64,000 nt of DNA from Amycolatopsis sp. WAC 01376 (GTDB lineage Bacteria > Actinomycetota > Actinomycetes > Mycobacteriales > Pseudonocardiaceae), in assembly GCF_003947415.1 (NCBI RefSeq), contig NZ_QHKL01000004.1, positions 62,001 to 126,000 on the forward strand, given 5' to 3'. The notes under the pieces are model-generated. The model was not told where the DNA came from. It was given only the letters and a program-made list of their open reading frames with translations, and did no database searches. A program made the translations under genes and the position numbers. Of this stretch, positions 7,568 to 16,715 are shown in pieces. The first letter of the stretch is position 1, and every line of letters begins with the position of its first letter.

Positions 7568-7909
7568 TCAGATGGAGCGTCCCAGCAGGTCGACGAGCTG
7601 CGCGATCCGCTGTTCGTCACGGCGGTAGTGCGTCCACTTCCCCACGCGGGTGGACCGGACGAGTCCGGCGCGCTGCAGCAACGCCATGTACGCCGACACG
7701 GTGGATTGCGCGAGCCCCAGCTTCGCCTGGAGATGACTGACGCAGACGCCGACCTCGTTCTGGTCGGCGATCGCGTTTTCCGGCGAGAAGTGCCGGTCCG
7801 GTTCGCGCAGCCACCCGAGCACCTGGAGGCGGATCGGGTTCGCGAGCGCCTTCAACACCTCGACGAGATGCTCGGTGGTCTCCGGGACGGGTTCGGCTTG
7901 TGCGGTCAT
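7568..7909 (-). CDS. ArsR/SmtB-type winged-helix regulator
   Basis: A 113-residue winged-helix protein: HLVEVLKALANPIRLQVLGWLRE, then VCVSHLQAKLGLAQSTVSAYMALLQRAGLVRSTRVGKWTHYRRDEQRI. This is a typical ArsR recognition helix and wing. No CxC metal site of classical ArsR is visible, so the ligand may not be a metal. It is followed on the same strand by the F420 oxidoreductase, and the 46-bp palindrome between them is its likely target. Confidence 0.9.
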   Translation of the reverse strand: MTAQAEPVPETTEHLVEVLKALANPIRLQVLGWLREPDRHFSPENAIADQNEVGVCVSHLQAKLGLAQSTVSAYMALLQRAGLVRSTRVGKWTHYRRDEQRIAQLVDLLGRSI

Positions 7910-7921
7910 GATCCTTCGAGC

Positions 7922-8965
7922 TTAAACCCCGCCGAGCCGGGCAGCCCTGCCCTTCGCCCCGCTCGCCCAGCACGCGCCTCGCGCGCAGTCGACCGAGTCC
8001 AGCGATCCGGTGTCGAACGACTTCCAGTGCCGCCCGCCGTCCGGGCTCAGATCGCTCCCGCCTGGACCGACGGCGATGACCGTGTTCCCCAGCCAGGCCA
8101 GCCCGGAGCGGTAGCCGACCGGCGCCTCGGACGGCGTCCGCCACGTGCGTCCCCTGTCGGCGCTCAGCGCGACCGCCGGACCCGGCGCGTTCGGTGCCGC
8201 GTAGTCGCCACCGATGGCCACGCCGTGCCGCGGGTCCCGGAACGTCACCGAGAAAACCCCGGCGGAGGCGCCACTGGGCAACGGGGTGTCCGCGGCCTCC
8301 CAGGTCTTCCCGCCGTCGCCGGAGTGCAGGACCCGCGCGCGAGCGCCACCGCCGGTCGCGATCCAGGCGTCACGCGGGCCCGAGGTGGTGAGGCACTGGC
8401 CGCTGGCGGCGAACCCGAACTCGCCGTCGAGCGCGGGGACCATCCCCGCGGACGGCACGGGCTGCCAGGTCCGCCCGCCGTCCGAAGTGGACTGCAACCG
8501 GAACTTGCCGTCCACCGGATCGCTCATCGCCAGGCCTCGCCGATGGTCGAAGAACGCGACGCAGTCGTAGAAGGCGGCCGGGTCACTGTTCTGGAAGGAC
8601 AGTCGCCAGCGCTTGCCGCCGTCGTCGGTGCGATAGATCCGGGACGTGTCGCCGGGCCCGATGGACAGGGCGACGGCGTGGTCGGCGTCGAAGGCCTCGA
8701 TGTCGCGGAAGTCGAGCGCCTCGGTGCCCGCCGGGGCGACCGGCTTCCAGGTGCGACCGCGGTCGGTGGTGCGCAGGATGGTGCCCCCGCTCCCGCTGAC
8801 CCACGCCGTACGCGAGTCCACCGCGGCGAGTCCGCGCAGTTGCGACTCCGTACCGGTCGGGGTCTCCGTCCACCTCGGCTCCGGACATTCCGGCGCGGCT
8901 TGCGCGATTCCGGTGAACGCCAACGGGACGACCGCTCCCAGCAGGACCAGCAACGCACGGCGCAT
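7922..8965 (-). CDS. Secreted beta-propeller protein with Asp-box (BNR/Ycf48-like) repeats
   Basis: A 347-residue exported protein with a signal peptide (about 1-23, ending AQA). At least six Asp-box repeats can be seen, for example TTDRGRTWKPV, TDDGGKRWRLS, TSDGGRTWQPV, SGDGGKTWEA, SADRGRTWRTP and SPDGGRHWKSF. This is the sialidase-like/Ycf48-like propeller fold. Catalytic sialidase residues are not evident, so a binding or structural role is likelier than glycosidase activity. Confidence 0.85.
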   Translation of the reverse strand: MRRALLVLLGAVVPLAFTGIAQAAPECPEPRWTETPTGTESQLRGLAAVDSRTAWVSGSGGTILRTTDRGRTWKPVAPAGTEALDFRDIEAFDADHAVALSIGPGDTSRIYRTDDGGKRWRLSFQNSDPAAFYDCVAFFDHRRGLAMSDPVDGKFRLQSTSDGGRTWQPVPSAGMVPALDGEFGFAASGQCLTTSGPRDAWIATGGGARARVLHSGDGGKTWEAADTPLPSGASAGVFSVTFRDPRHGVAIGGDYAAPNAPGPAVALSADRGRTWRTPSEAPVGYRSGLAWLGNTVIAVGPGGSDLSPDGGRHWKSFDTGSLDSVDCARGACWASGAKGRAARLGGV

Positions 8966-9039
8966 CGGCGCACCTCTCCCTCGGTCGAAGAACCGCGGGC
9001 AACCCTAGTCCGCTCGACGTCGACCTGGCGAGACCCGAC

Positions 9040-9600
9040 TCAGCCGGACTCCCGCTCAAGATGCTTCCGCACCTTCTCGACCGTCGGGAAGAGCAATCGG
9101 TGAGCGACGACGACGTTGACGATCGTGAGGATCAGAGCGAGAACCGGCAGGAGCGTGTACATCACGATGCCGGGCGTCACCTCGATTCTGTCCTGGGGGT
9201 CGTATTGACCGGATGCGGCGACACGGGAAACATAAAAGATCAAGAAGATCGCCGTCGCGAAAAGGGCACCGCCGCACAACCCCGCCTCGACTCCTCGCAG
9301 GAGGATGGCGCCTTTCGTCTCCACGCTGCCGGTTCTCACGAGCGACCGTGCCGTCATCATGGCGATACCCGACAACAACAACGCAACTGCCGCGAAAGTG
9401 GCCATTCCCATGGTGACGACATTGGCGCCGTCACTCGACGTCGGAAGAATACGCCCCGCGATCTGGATGACCACCACCATGGCGATGCCGACGGCACCCG
9501 TTCCGATCCCGAGACTGGTGGCGATTTCGCGAATGGTGCCGATCATCGCGGGCGGGAGACGACGATAGGGCTCCGTCGGCCACACGGTCGGGTAGGTCAC
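9040..9600 (-). CDS. Four-helix integral membrane protein of a T7SS-associated cluster
   Basis: With the GTG at 9598-9600, whose bases overlap the stop of the upstream gene (GTGA), the product has 186 residues. A longer ATG-initiated version (start 9657) would overlap the neighbour by 61 bases and is less likely. Four hydrophobic segments are clear (for example GAVGIAMVVVIQIAGRIL and YTLLPVLALILTIVNVVV). I do not recognise the family. Tight coupling to the WXG-type protein upstream suggests they act together. Confidence 0.7.
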   Translation of the reverse strand: MTYPTVWPTEPYRRLPPAMIGTIREIATSLGIGTGAVGIAMVVVIQIAGRILPTSSDGANVVTMGMATFAAVALLLSGIAMMTARSLVRTGSVETKGAILLRGVEAGLCGGALFATAIFLIFYVSRVAASGQYDPQDRIEVTPGIVMYTLLPVLALILTIVNVVVAHRLLFPTVEKVRKHLERESG

Positions 9601-10355
9601 GGTTGCCGCTTCCAGTCCGATGAATGCGACATCGATTCCGTGTTGGTCCTTGGCCACGTGGCGCCGAGCGAGTTCACCTTGTCCTCAATAGCGGTTTGTT
9701 CCACCCCGATGCTGTTGGTGAGTGAATCCACCGCGCTGATGGTGGTGAAGATCGACGCGATACCGGCACCGATAACGCCGATCAGAATCACGACCGCGGC
9801 CGGGATGCCGACAACGCTGATGGCACTGACGATGGCCACGGTGACAGCGATACCCAAAGCCGAAAGGGTTCCATATATCTGAATCCAGAAACTCTCCAGA
9901 CCATTGGCGAGGTTGACGAGCGAGTTCCGGATCTGTAACCCCAGATCCTTGAGCGAGTTCAGCCCCGCGACCTGAGCGGGCACCGTGACCTTGTATGTCT
10001 CGGCCGCCTTGCCACTCCACTCGATGTTCGTCTTGAGCTTGTCCAGCGATACCGAGCCGGCGATCTCGCCGATACCGCTACCGATCCGATCCGACCACTC
10101 GGCGGCCACTTGCCTCAGCTTGGCGGGATCTCCACGGTCCGTGACGAACTTCTTGGTCGCGTCCCATAGCTCGGTCACCTTCTGGTTGAGCTCGTTCATG
10201 ACCCGGCGGACGGGTTCGATCAGGTCCGAGAAGATGTCCGGCACCCAGCTCATCACGCTGTTCACCTGGTCGAACAACTCACGGATCTTGTCTTCGATTT
10301 CACGAAGCTTTTCCATCGACTGATCGATGACCGGATTCGCTCCAGCGGCCGTCAT
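9597..10355 (-). CDS. WXG100-like helical protein with membrane segments
   Basis: A 252-residue protein rich in long amphipathic helices. It has a central WSG turn (EWSGKAAETYK) resembling the WxG motif of type VII secretion targets, followed by two hydrophobic segments (about 160-210). A strong ribosome-binding site (GAGGGGAA) precedes the ATG. It follows the EspC-like gene by 24 bases. No toxin domain is visible. Base composition over 9.1-10.3 kb looks less GC-rich than its neighbours, which may reflect transfer. Confidence 0.75.
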   Translation of the reverse strand: MTAAGANPVIDQSMEKLREIEDKIRELFDQVNSVMSWVPDIFSDLIEPVRRVMNELNQKVTELWDATKKFVTDRGDPAKLRQVAAEWSDRIGSGIGEIAGSVSLDKLKTNIEWSGKAAETYKVTVPAQVAGLNSLKDLGLQIRNSLVNLANGLESFWIQIYGTLSALGIAVTVAIVSAISVVGIPAAVVILIGVIGAGIASIFTTISAVDSLTNSIGVEQTAIEDKVNSLGATWPRTNTESMSHSSDWKRQP

Positions 10356-10379
10356 GGTGGATTCCCCTCGGATGTGTCG

Positions 10380-10703
10380 CTAGCCGCGGCCGGCGCGATC
10401 GATGTCGAGCGCGTGCTGGTCCTCGTCGTGGGCGTACCGATCGGCGGCCGCGCGCAAGGAGGTGGACAGCGCACGGAAGTTGCTTCCCGCTTGGTCGATC
10501 ATGTCCTGGATGAGGGCGCGGGCCTGGTTGTACTGCTTGTCGAGTCCCTTCGCCGCCGCGTATGACATGACGTCGCCGGGTCCGAGACCCAGCGGATCGA
10601 TCGCCGCACGAGGAGCGGCGAGATCGTCCGCGGCCCTGTCCCACACGTCCGCGTCCGAACGAAGTGCGTCCAGCGCCAGCGCGAGGTCGTAGTCGTCCGC
10701 CAT
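10380..10703 (-). CDS. EspC/ESX-1-associated-type small helical protein
   Basis: A 107-residue, almost entirely helical acidic protein (MADDYDLALALDALRSDADVW...). It resembles the small EspC/WXG100-type partners found beside type VII secretion substrates in actinomycetes. Its ATG overlaps the stop of the YbaB-like gene by one base (TAATG), so the two are coupled. A role as partner of the WXG-like protein downstream is inferred from order and shape only. Confidence 0.75.
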   Translation of the reverse strand: MADDYDLALALDALRSDADVWDRAADDLAAPRAAIDPLGLGPGDVMSYAAAKGLDKQYNQARALIQDMIDQAGSNFRALSTSLRAAADRYAHDEDQHALDIDRAGRG

Positions 10704-11425
10704 TACGGCTGCTCCTTGCTGATCGACGGTTCGAGACCGACGCGGCGCGCCATCCGGTGCGGGTCGAAGAGCAGACCCATGATCTCGGCGATCGCGGGAC
10801 CTTGCGGGCCGCCAGTGGGGCCCGGCGGAGCACTGGCCCCGCGAAGCCGGCGAAGCACGTCGAGGAGTTCGCTCTCGATCTCGCCCGTCCGGACCTGCGT
10901 CACCCAGGACTGGTCGATTTCCACGTCGACGATCTGCCCATTGGTCACGGAACCACGGACATGGCCACCACCGCTCTCGGCGGTGATGCGGCGGTCGACG
11001 ACCTCGGCGGCCCGCTGAGTGAACTGTGCCAGCTCGGCGGTCGCGGCTTCCACGAGGCGAAGCATGTCCTGTGTGCCGAGGGGTGACTCGTCGGCGAGGG
11101 ACGCGGGTGTCGCGCCGAAGGTCGGCATGGCGGGCGGGTTGCGGGCGACGTCGTCCACCTGCCTGCCCAAGGCCGCGATGGTGGCGGCGTTCGCCGCCGC
11201 TGCCACAGCGCTGTGCAGCCCGCGTGGATCGACCGACCGTTTCCACTCCGGAGAGAGAGTCACCGCGAGGACGTCCGCATCCGGTGAGACGAACACGGTG
11301 ACGACACCGTCCTGATCCAGCCCGGCGATCCGGTCGGCTTCGGGAACCGGTTCAGCGGCGGACGACCTCGGTGGATCGTCGTCCTGTTCCAGCTCTTCCT
11401 CGAACGCCCACCGCTCGTCGTCCAT
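10703..11425 (-). CDS. YbaB/EbfC-like protein of a T7SS-associated cluster
   Basis: From the ATG at 11423-11425 this is a 240-residue protein. The C-terminal part (about 110-190) fits the YbaB/EbfC fold: MLRLVEAATAELAQFTQRAAEVVDRRITAESGGGHVRGSVTNGQIVDVEID, with the glycine-rich strand region typical of that nucleoid-associated family. The N-terminus holds an acidic, Pro-rich segment and a short beta domain. YbaB-like proteins commonly occur beside WXG/EspC genes in Pseudonocardiales; their role there is unknown. Confidence 0.75.
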   Translation of the reverse strand: MDDERWAFEEELEQDDDPPRSSAAEPVPEADRIAGLDQDGVVTVFVSPDADVLAVTLSPEWKRSVDPRGLHSAVAAAANAATIAALGRQVDDVARNPPAMPTFGATPASLADESPLGTQDMLRLVEAATAELAQFTQRAAEVVDRRITAESGGGHVRGSVTNGQIVDVEIDQSWVTQVRTGEIESELLDVLRRLRGASAPPGPTGGPQGPAIAEIMGLLFDPHRMARRVGLEPSISKEQP

Positions 11426-11514
11426 CCTCGCCCTCCCCGGCTCAGAACCCACAGCGACCTCCACGGTACCTGGAGTGATGATCGCGTGTCGGCCGGCTCT
11501 GAGCCGGGGGTCGA

Positions 11515-12873
11515 TCAGAGCGAGGAAATGAGCCTTTCGACCCGTTCGTCCACCGAACGGAACGGGTCCTTGCACAGCACGGTCCGCTGCGCCTGGTCGT
11601 TCAGCTTGAGGTGCACCCAGTCCACGGTGAAGTCACGCCCGGCGGCCTGCGCGGCGGCGATGAAGTCGCCGCGCAGCTTCGCGCGCGTGGTCTGCGGCGG
11701 GGTGTCCTTGGCCAGTTCGATCTCGCCGTCGTCGGTGACCCGCCGCACGAGGCCCTTCCGCTGCAACAGGTCGAAGATGCCGCGGCCGCGCCGGATGTCG
11801 TGGTAGGCCAGGTCGAGCTGGGCGATCCGCGGGCTCGACAGGTCGAGGTCGTGCTTGTTGCGGTAGCGCTCGACCAGCCGGTGCTTGATCGCCCAGTCGA
11901 TCTCGGTGTCGATCTTGCTGAAGTCCTGCTGCTCGACCGCCTCCAGCGCCCGGCCCCACAGCTCCACGACGCGCTCGGACTGCGGCGACGAACCGGTTTC
12001 CTTGACGTGCTGGACGGCGCGTGCGTGGTACTCGCGCTGGATGTCGAGCGCGGACGCCTCGCGGCCGCCGGCGAGCCGCACCTGGCGGCGGCCGGTGAGG
12101 TCGTGGCTGATCTCGCGGATGGCCCTTATCGGGTTGTCCAGGGTGAAGTCGCGGAACTGGACACCCGCCTCGATCATCTCCAGCACCAGATGCGCCGAGC
12201 CGACCTTGAGCATCGTGGTCGGTTCGGCCATGTTGGAGTCGCCGACGATCACGTGCAGGCGCCGGTAGCGTTCGGCGTCGGCGTGCGGCTCGTCGCGCGT
12301 GTTGATGATCGGCCGCGAGCGCGTGGTGGCGCTGGAGACGCCTTCCCAGATGTGTTCCGCTCGCTGGGACAGGCAGTACACCGCGCCGCGCGGCGTCTGC
12401 AGCACCTTGCCCGCGCCGCAGATCAGCTGCCGGGTCACCAGGAACGGCAGCAGCACGTCGGCGATCCGGGAGAACTCCCCGGCACGGGTCACGAGGTAGT
12501 TCTCATGGCAGCCGTAGGAGTTGCCCGCCGAGTCGGTGTTGTTCTTGAACAGGAAGATGTCGCCGCCGATGCCCTCGTCCGCCAGCCGCCGCTCGGCGTC
12601 GACCAGGAGGTCCTCGAGGATGCGCTCCCCGGCCTTGTCGTGGGTGACGAGCTGGACGAGGTCGTCGCATTCGGCCGTCGCGTACTCCGGGTGGGAGCCC
12701 ACGTCGAGGTAGAGCCGCGAGCCGTTCGACAGGAAGACGTTCGACGAACGCCCCCAGGACACGACACGCCGAAACAGGTAACGCGCCACTTCGTCCGGGG
12801 AGAGCCTGCGTTGCCCGTGAAAGGTGCACGTGACCCCGAACTCGGTCTCGATGCCAAAGATCCGCCGCTGCAT
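11515..12873 (-). CDS. pafA: Pup--protein ligase PafA
   Basis: PafA ligates the C-terminal glutamate of Pup to substrate lysines using ATP. The 452-residue protein begins [18 protein letters not shown], containing the catalytic Glu of the glutamine-synthetase-like fold. It continues with the ATP/Mg motifs [19 protein letters not shown] and [20 protein letters not shown]. Length matches PafA (about 452 in mycobacteria), and the lack of the Dop-specific insert near the N-terminus separates it from dop at 18.7-20.2 kb. It is separated from pafBC here. Confidence 0.96.
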   Translation of the reverse strand: MQRRIFGIETEFGVTCTFHGQRRLSPDEVARYLFRRVVSWGRSSNVFLSNGSRLYLDVGSHPEYATAECDDLVQLVTHDKAGERILEDLLVDAERRLADEGIGGDIFLFKNNTDSAGNSYGCHENYLVTRAGEFSRIADVLLPFLVTRQLICGAGKVLQTPRGAVYCLSQRAEHIWEGVSSATTRSRPIINTRDEPHADAERYRRLHVIVGDSNMAEPTTMLKVGSAHLVLEMIEAGVQFRDFTLDNPIRAIREISHDLTGRRQVRLAGGREASALDIQREYHARAVQHVKETGSSPQSERVVELWGRALEAVEQQDFSKIDTEIDWAIKHRLVERYRNKHDLDLSSPRIAQLDLAYHDIRRGRGIFDLLQRKGLVRRVTDDGEIELAKDTPPQTTRAKLRGDFIAAAQAAGRDFTVDWVHLKLNDQAQRTVLCKDPFRSVDERVERLISSL

Positions 12874-13020
12874 TCCACCAGAGTAGGCGGTGAGGGCCCG
12901 GTGACGGTGCGCCGTTCGGGCGGCGACACGCGGTCGGTACGTTGCATTCGGTGAAAGGTGTGCGGGAAGTCCCGATCGGGTATCACGCGCATGACGTCCC
13001 GACCCGGAAGCGGTGAATCC

Positions 13021-14499
13021 GTGTTAAAGCAGCTCAAACGCCCTTTCCGCAAGGTCGGACGGACCGACCGGAGGCTGATGGCCCGAAGCGCCGCGCTCCC
13101 GAGGACGCGGGCCGACGACGTGATCACCTCGCTCTCCAAAAGTGCGGACAAATCCAAGCTTTGGTGGTGTGTCGCGGTCGCGCTCGCGGCGAAGAAGGGG
13201 CCGACGCGCCGGGGTGCGCTCCGCGGCGTGGCGGCCATCGCCGGGGCCAGCGCCGCGGCGAACCTGATCGGCAAGCCGCTGTTCCCCCGCCGCCGTCCCG
13301 CGGCCGAAGAAGTGCCGATCCACCGGCGCCTCGTCCGGCGGCCGACCTCGTCGTCGTTCCCGTCCGGACACTCGGCGTCGGCGGCGGCCTTCGTCACGGC
13401 CGTCGCGATGGAATCGCCCAAGACCGGCGCAGCACTCGTCCCGCTGGCCGCCGCCGTGGCCTATTCCCGAGTCCACACGGGCGTCCACTGGCCCAGCGAC
13501 GTCGGCGTGGGCATCGGCATCGGCATCGGCGCCGGCCTGCTGACGCGGCACTGGTGGCCGCTGCACCCCGACGTCCCCGGCCGCACCGCGCACACCGCCG
13601 AAGCGCCGGAGATGCGCGACGGGGAGGACATGCTCGTCCTGGTCAACCCGCATTCGGGGATCGACGGCCAGGACCCGACCGAGGAAGCCCGCTTCGCCTG
13701 GCCCAAGGCCACCATCCTGTACCCCGACGCGAAACGGGATCTGCGCGAGCAGCTCTGCGAGGAGATCGCCGCCCGCGACAACACCGTGCGCGCACTCGGT
13801 GTCGCCGGCGGTGACGGGACGGTCGCCGCGGTGGCCGCCGTCGCGTCCGACCACGACCTGCCGCTCGCGCTCATTCCGGCCGGCACCCTCAACCACTTCG
13901 CCCGCGACGTCGGCATGCGCTCGATGCCCGACGCGGACGCCGCCACCGAAGCGGGCAACGCCGTCGGCGTCGACCTCGGCGAGGTCGAGATCAACGACGG
14001 CGACGACCACCGTTACTTCGTGAACACAGCCAGCCTCGGCGGCTACCCGGAAATGGTCCGAATCCGGGAAAGGCTGCAGAAGCGGCATCCGAAGTGGCCG
14101 TCCGCGGCGATCGCGCTCGCCCGCACCCTCCGGCGCGCGAAACCACTCGAAGTGACCCTCAACGGCAAGCACACCAGCATCTGGCTGCTGTTCGTGGGCA
14201 ACGGCACCTACTCGCCCAAGGGGCTCGCGCCGTCTCGCCGCCCGGCGCTCGACACCGGCCTTCTCGACGTCCGCTACCTGCGGGCCGACGTGCCGTACTC
14301 GCGGGCGCGGTTCATCCTCGCCACGATCACGAACAGCCTCAACGCCAGCCACGTCTATCAGGAACTCGACGTCCCGGAGCTGCACGTCCGGCTGCTCGAC
14401 GGCAACCGCCGCGTCGCCACCGACGGCGAGGTCGGCCCGCTCGGCAACGACTTCCGCTTCCGGTCGCGGCCCAGCGCGCTCACCATCTACCGGCTCTAA
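13021..14499 (+). CDS. PAP2 phosphatase-diacylglycerol kinase fusion
   Basis: A two-domain lipid enzyme of about 492 residues. The N-terminal PAP2 domain shows the phosphatase motifs [15 protein letters not shown] and [13 protein letters not shown]. The C-terminal half is a DAGK catalytic domain: [22 protein letters not shown] and [13 protein letters not shown]. Having phosphatase and kinase activities in one chain suggests conversion between phosphatidate-like lipids and their diacyl forms. I take the GTG at 13021 (preceded by GGAAG); ATGs at 12991 or further upstream are alternatives. Its stop overlaps the convergent regulator stop (CTAA). Confidence 0.92.
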   Translation: MLKQLKRPFRKVGRTDRRLMARSAALPRTRADDVITSLSKSADKSKLWWCVAVALAAKKGPTRRGALRGVAAIAGASAAANLIGKPLFPRRRPAAEEVPIHRRLVRRPTSSSFPSGHSASAAAFVTAVAMESPKTGAALVPLAAAVAYSRVHTGVHWPSDVGVGIGIGIGAGLLTRHWWPLHPDVPGRTAHTAEAPEMRDGEDMLVLVNPHSGIDGQDPTEEARFAWPKATILYPDAKRDLREQLCEEIAARDNTVRALGVAGGDGTVAAVAAVASDHDLPLALIPAGTLNHFARDVGMRSMPDADAATEAGNAVGVDLGEVEINDGDDHRYFVNTASLGGYPEMVRIRERLQKRHPKWPSAAIALARTLRRAKPLEVTLNGKHTSIWLLFVGNGTYSPKGLAPSRRPALDTGLLDVRYLRADVPYSRARFILATITNSLNASHVYQELDVPELHVRLLDGNRRVATDGEVGPLGNDFRFRSRPSALTIYRL

Positions 14500-15470
14500 G
14501 CGTCCAGCATGGCGCTGCCCAGCGGCGTCAGCGAGTGCAGCACCGCGTTGCGGTCACGTTCGGTGGTGATCAGCCCCGCGCGCCGCAACACGGAGGTGTG
14601 CTTGCTGACCGCCGACGGCGTCACGCCGAGCCGGGCGGCCAGCTCCGAAGTGCTGCAGCCGACGGCGAGGACAGCCAACGTCGCCGCTCTGGTCGGCCCC
14701 AGCAGGTCGGCCAGAGCGGTGTCCGGCGATCTTCGTACGTCGCGGCCGTACCCGGTCGATTGGGCCGCCTGCCGCACCGACGGGTAAAGCAGCCGGACGG
14801 GCCCCCGGCCCGTCGCCGGGACGACCACCGGGCACACCGCGAAATACGTTGGCGAGATCATCAGCCCGGCGCCGTCCGCGCCGCAGGAGCCGACGATCCC
14901 GTCGCCGACCTCCAGTACCGGGGACGACCAGCGCACCAGCGGCCGCAGGCTCGTCAGCGCCGCGTCCACCCCTTCGTTCAGCATCAGCTGCGCACGCATC
15001 CCCCGATCCGCGTCCACCTGGGCCCGCGCCGCTTCCCATCCCGGCGCCAGCGAGAGGTCGAAGTAGTCCTGCATCGCCTGGACGAGCTTCGGCAGCCCGG
15101 CGGTGTCCCCATCCGGCAATCCCGCCGCCCAGGCGGGCAGCTCCCGATTCACCGCGACATCGCGCAACGCCGACTTCAAGCTGACCGAGTCGGTCCGGGC
15201 GATCTCCGCGAGCCCCGCCTCCAAACCGGCTTCGTCGGCTTCCGGAACGAGAAACGCCGGAATCGGCGCGTACGGGCGGCACAACCACAGCAGCACCGAA
15301 GCCGACTCCACCAGCCCGAGCCGGACACGGTGCCGCCACCGGTTGAACAACGCCGAGCCCGCGTCGCGCCGCTGCAGGATCTGAAGACTGGAAACCAGCT
15401 CGGCCAAGGGATCCGCTTCGGGCGCGAGCCGGACGCGCGTCAGGTCCTGCAACGTCAGCTCGATTCGCAC
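14496..15470 (-). CDS. ArsR-like winged-helix regulator with DUF5937-type N-terminal domain
   Basis: A 324-residue protein. The C-terminus (about 245-320) is a winged helix: LLGPTRAATLAVLAVGCSTSELAARLGVTPSAVSKHTSVLRRAGLITTERDRNAVLHSLTPLG. The large N-terminal region (about 1-235) matches the DUF5937-type arrangement of actinobacterial regulators (RVRLAPEADPLAELVSSLQIL). Targets are unknown. The start is GTG. Confidence 0.85.
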   Translation of the reverse strand: MRIELTLQDLTRVRLAPEADPLAELVSSLQILQRRDAGSALFNRWRHRVRLGLVESASVLLWLCRPYAPIPAFLVPEADEAGLEAGLAEIARTDSVSLKSALRDVAVNRELPAWAAGLPDGDTAGLPKLVQAMQDYFDLSLAPGWEAARAQVDADRGMRAQLMLNEGVDAALTSLRPLVRWSSPVLEVGDGIVGSCGADGAGLMISPTYFAVCPVVVPATGRGPVRLLYPSVRQAAQSTGYGRDVRRSPDTALADLLGPTRAATLAVLAVGCSTSELAARLGVTPSAVSKHTSVLRRAGLITTERDRNAVLHSLTPLGSAMLDA

Positions 15471-15671
15471 GGATAGCCTCGCCTTGCTCGAAGTCGTCGC
15501 CGTGTGATCGCGAACCAGGTCATTCCGTTACATCGCTGAACTGCCGTATTGCCGCTCCCGGAAATCTCCTCGACGGCCGTGGTTCAGACCTGAATGATGT
15601 TCGGAGAAGGCCCGCTTCTCGGGGGTTTACGCGGAGCCTTCCACGAGGGGGATTCACCGGCAGTGCCTTCG

Positions 15672-15692
15672 GGCCGCGATTTCATCGCGGCC
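15672..15692 (+). promoter_or_regulatory. Perfect hairpin upstream of the lectin gene
   Basis: GGCCGCGAT-ttc-ATCGCGGCC is a 9-bp perfect stem with a 3-base loop, 62 bases before the lectin ATG. It probably lies in the 5' untranslated region and may affect mRNA stability or attenuation. The rest of 15471-15754 shows no gene. Confidence 0.4.
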
Positions 15693-15754
15693 GGACGACG
15701 GCTGCCTTTCCCTTCACCTCACTGGGAGAAAACGCTTTCCATAAAGGGGAATAA

Positions 15755-16393
15755 ATGACGAAAATGAAGCGCCTCGCGGGAATCATCGCCGCCGCCGCGG
15801 GTGTCCTGACCCTGGTCACCGCACCCGCCGCCACCGCGGCCCCGCAGCCCACCGGCGACGGGTTCAAGACGGTCAGCGTGCACGGGATGAAGCTCATCCC
15901 GGTGAAGCGCACCTCCACCGGCGCGCGCACGCAGGCCGCCGGCATCGCCGACGCGGACATGTTCCTCATCCCGTCCGGGCTCGACACGAACAAGTGCTGG
16001 GACGCCGACCTGAACACCATCAACCGCAACGGCACCAGGATGCAGCTCTGGGACTGCAACTTCGACGCGGACCACCAGGCGTTCTACATCACCGACAACC
16101 CCGAGGGCTACACCCGCTTCCAGAACGTGGCCAGCGGCCGCTACCTGGACGCGGACCTCAACAGCATCAACAAGAACGGCACCATCGTCCAGCTTTGGGA
16201 CTTCATCGCCGGTGCCAAGAACCAGTGGTGGGGCGGCACCGTCAACCCCGAGGGTTACGTCCGCTTCCAGAACCCGAGCAGCGGCCGTTACCTGACCGCG
16301 GAGGGCAACTCGGCCAGCAACGGCACGCGGCTCCAGCTGTGGAGCTTCATCGCCGGTAGCCGCAGCCAGTGGTGGGGCAACGGCCCCGCCTGA
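15755..16393 (+). CDS. Secreted ricin-type beta-trefoil lectin
   Basis: A 212-residue exported protein with a signal peptide (about 1-28, ending ATAA). After a propeptide-like region (about 29-70) lies a single ricin B domain with three repeats marked by QLWD/QLWS: RMQLWDCNFD, VQLWDFIAG and LQLWSFIAG, each preceded by a G-R-Y-L or equivalent strand. The fold binds galactose-type sugars. No catalytic domain is attached, so a stand-alone carbohydrate-binding role is likely. AAAGGGG precedes the ATG. Confidence 0.9.
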   Translation: MTKMKRLAGIIAAAAGVLTLVTAPAATAAPQPTGDGFKTVSVHGMKLIPVKRTSTGARTQAAGIADADMFLIPSGLDTNKCWDADLNTINRNGTRMQLWDCNFDADHQAFYITDNPEGYTRFQNVASGRYLDADLNSINKNGTIVQLWDFIAGAKNQWWGGTVNPEGYVRFQNPSSGRYLTAEGNSASNGTRLQLWSFIAGSRSQWWGNGPA

Positions 16394-16430
16394 GGCCGAA
16401 CCGGTCGCTTGACCGACGCGACCTGACGTC

Positions 16431-16477
16431 GTGAAGGCCTCCTTCCCTACTCTCAAGGTAGGGAAGGAGGCCTTCAC
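16431..16477. terminator. Palindromic element, family 1 (3' of the lectin gene)
   Basis: Perfect 20-bp arms (GTGAAGGCCTCCTTCCCTAC and complement) with a 7-base loop lie 38 bases after the lectin stop, between convergent genes. Read in frame it would encode VKASFPTLKVGKEAFT. Confidence 0.75.
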
Positions 16478-16526
16478 TGCGTTTCGGCCACAGGAAGGCC
16501 CACTTCCTTCCGCTGGGGAGGCGACG

Positions 16527-16583
16527 GTGCTCCCAATGTGGCATTGGGGACACTGAGCGTCCCCAATGTGCCATTGGGAGCAC
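16527..16583. repeat. Compound palindrome built from two CCCAATG hairpins
   Basis: Two small hairpins, CCCAATGtggCATTGGG and CCCAATGtgcCATTGGG, are arranged so that the whole 57-base stretch also forms a larger hairpin (outer arms GTGCTCCCAATG). It could form either a double or a single stem. It lies in the 322-base gap between the lectin and prcA, and is not a member of family 1. The gap contains no gene. Confidence 0.6.
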
Positions 16584-16651
16584 TGGATGGGGAGCCTTCA
16601 CGCGTAGCCACGAGGAGCCCGCGTCGCGTCCACTGTGTACCGCGCCTCCGG

Positions 16652-16710
16652 AAGTACAGGAAGGCCCCCTCCCTTGCGTCCAGCGCAAGGGAGGGGGCCT
16701 TCCTGTACTT
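16652..16710. terminator. Palindromic element 3' of prcA
   Basis: Perfect 27-bp arms (starting AAGTACAGGAAGGCCCCC) with a 5-base loop end 5 bases beyond the prcA stop. It is well placed to terminate the pup-prcB-prcA transcript and, from the other side, the lectin transcript. Confidence 0.75.
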
Positions 16711-16715
16711 GAGAC

